Assembly (NCBI GenBank): GCA_049700315.1 | Contig: JBNAVN010000097.1 | Coordinates: 1-5,952, forward strand | DNA: 5,952 nucleotides | Direction: 5' to 3' | DNA from: JAOAFX01 sp049700315 | Lineage (GTDB): Bacteria; Hydrothermota; Tepidihabitantia; SM23-42; JAOAFX01 | In this document: one piece after another, positions 5,904-5,952 of the stretch | Numbering within the stretch: position 1 is the stretch's first letter | Layout of the letters: every line of letters starts with the position of its first letter | Made by a program: the position numbers and the translations under genes | The notes under the pieces: model-generated | What the model saw: the letters and a program-made list of their open reading frames with translations, nothing else | What the model was told of the DNA's origin: nothing | Database searches by the model: none

Positions 5904-5923
5904 CGAATAAAGTGCATCGTCCA
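5900..5923. repeat. TGGACGA/TCGTCCA stem-loop
   Basis: Seven-base arms (5900-5906 and 5917-5923) around a 10-nt loop, continuing the palindrome cluster to its left and overlapping its last arm by four bases. To the window end follows ACTGAAGCCTGCCC and ATCAGGG, with no gene signal. The whole of 5740-5952 appears non-coding. Confidence 0.45.
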
Positions 5924-5952
5924 ACTGAAGCCTGCCCTAATGAAAATCAGGG

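Noticed and set aside
5835..5923. CRISPR array or attachment site
   Set aside because: The repeats are 7 nt without spacers and the palindromes differ from one another; there is no integrase, cas gene or tRNA.
5940..5952. Start of a plus-strand gene at the right edge (ATG AAA ATC AGG)
   Set aside because: Only four codons are visible, no ribosome site precedes it, and the context is repeat-like.

Overview
The window holds one three-gene operon, all on the minus strand, for a tripartite metal efflux pump of the Cus type. In transcription order (right to left) it has a TolC-like outer membrane factor (4546-5739), a periplasmic adaptor lipoprotein (3359-4549) and an HME-type RND transporter (83-3178). 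This is the cusC-cusB-cusA order. The first two genes overlap by the ATGA junction. The adaptor and pump genes are separated by about 180 nt holding strong stem-loops and a possible 34-codon ORF whose stop overlaps the pump start.

The pump keeps the three periplasmic methionines that bind Cu(I)/Ag(I) in E. coli CusA, with identical mutual spacing (50 and 49 residues), so monovalent copper or silver is the best substrate guess. No separate cusF-like metallochaperone and no regulator gene are visible. The adaptor carries two metal-binding modules at its N-terminus, a YHS domain and a CPxCGM heavy-metal-binding domain, which may do the metal-delivery job. The adaptor core is unusually short: the segments expected to form both halves of the lipoyl/barrel-sandwich domain appear absent, while the helical hairpin remnant, beta-barrel and membrane-proximal parts remain. 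A run of exactly 100 N (4235-4334) falls inside the adaptor gene, so part of its metal-binding region is unknown.

The flanks and the one long intergenic gap are rich in palindromes. At the left edge (1-82) are a TTCAGGGGG/CCCCCTGAA stem-loop and a REP-like GTAG-GAGCGG...CCGC element. A variant of the first lies exactly over the start of the pump gene. At the right edge (5740-5952) are short dyads upstream of the operon, a triplicated 7-nt repeat, a perfect 22-nt GC-rich palindrome and two further inverted repeats. No other gene is seen there.

The organism is a Gram-negative (outer membrane factor and lipoprotein adaptor present) with moderately AT-rich coding sequence. The scaffold gap suggests a draft or metagenome assembly. 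The protein style resembles FCB-group or candidate-phylum (WOR-3/Stahlbacteria-like) homologues, but this placement is an impression and low confidence.
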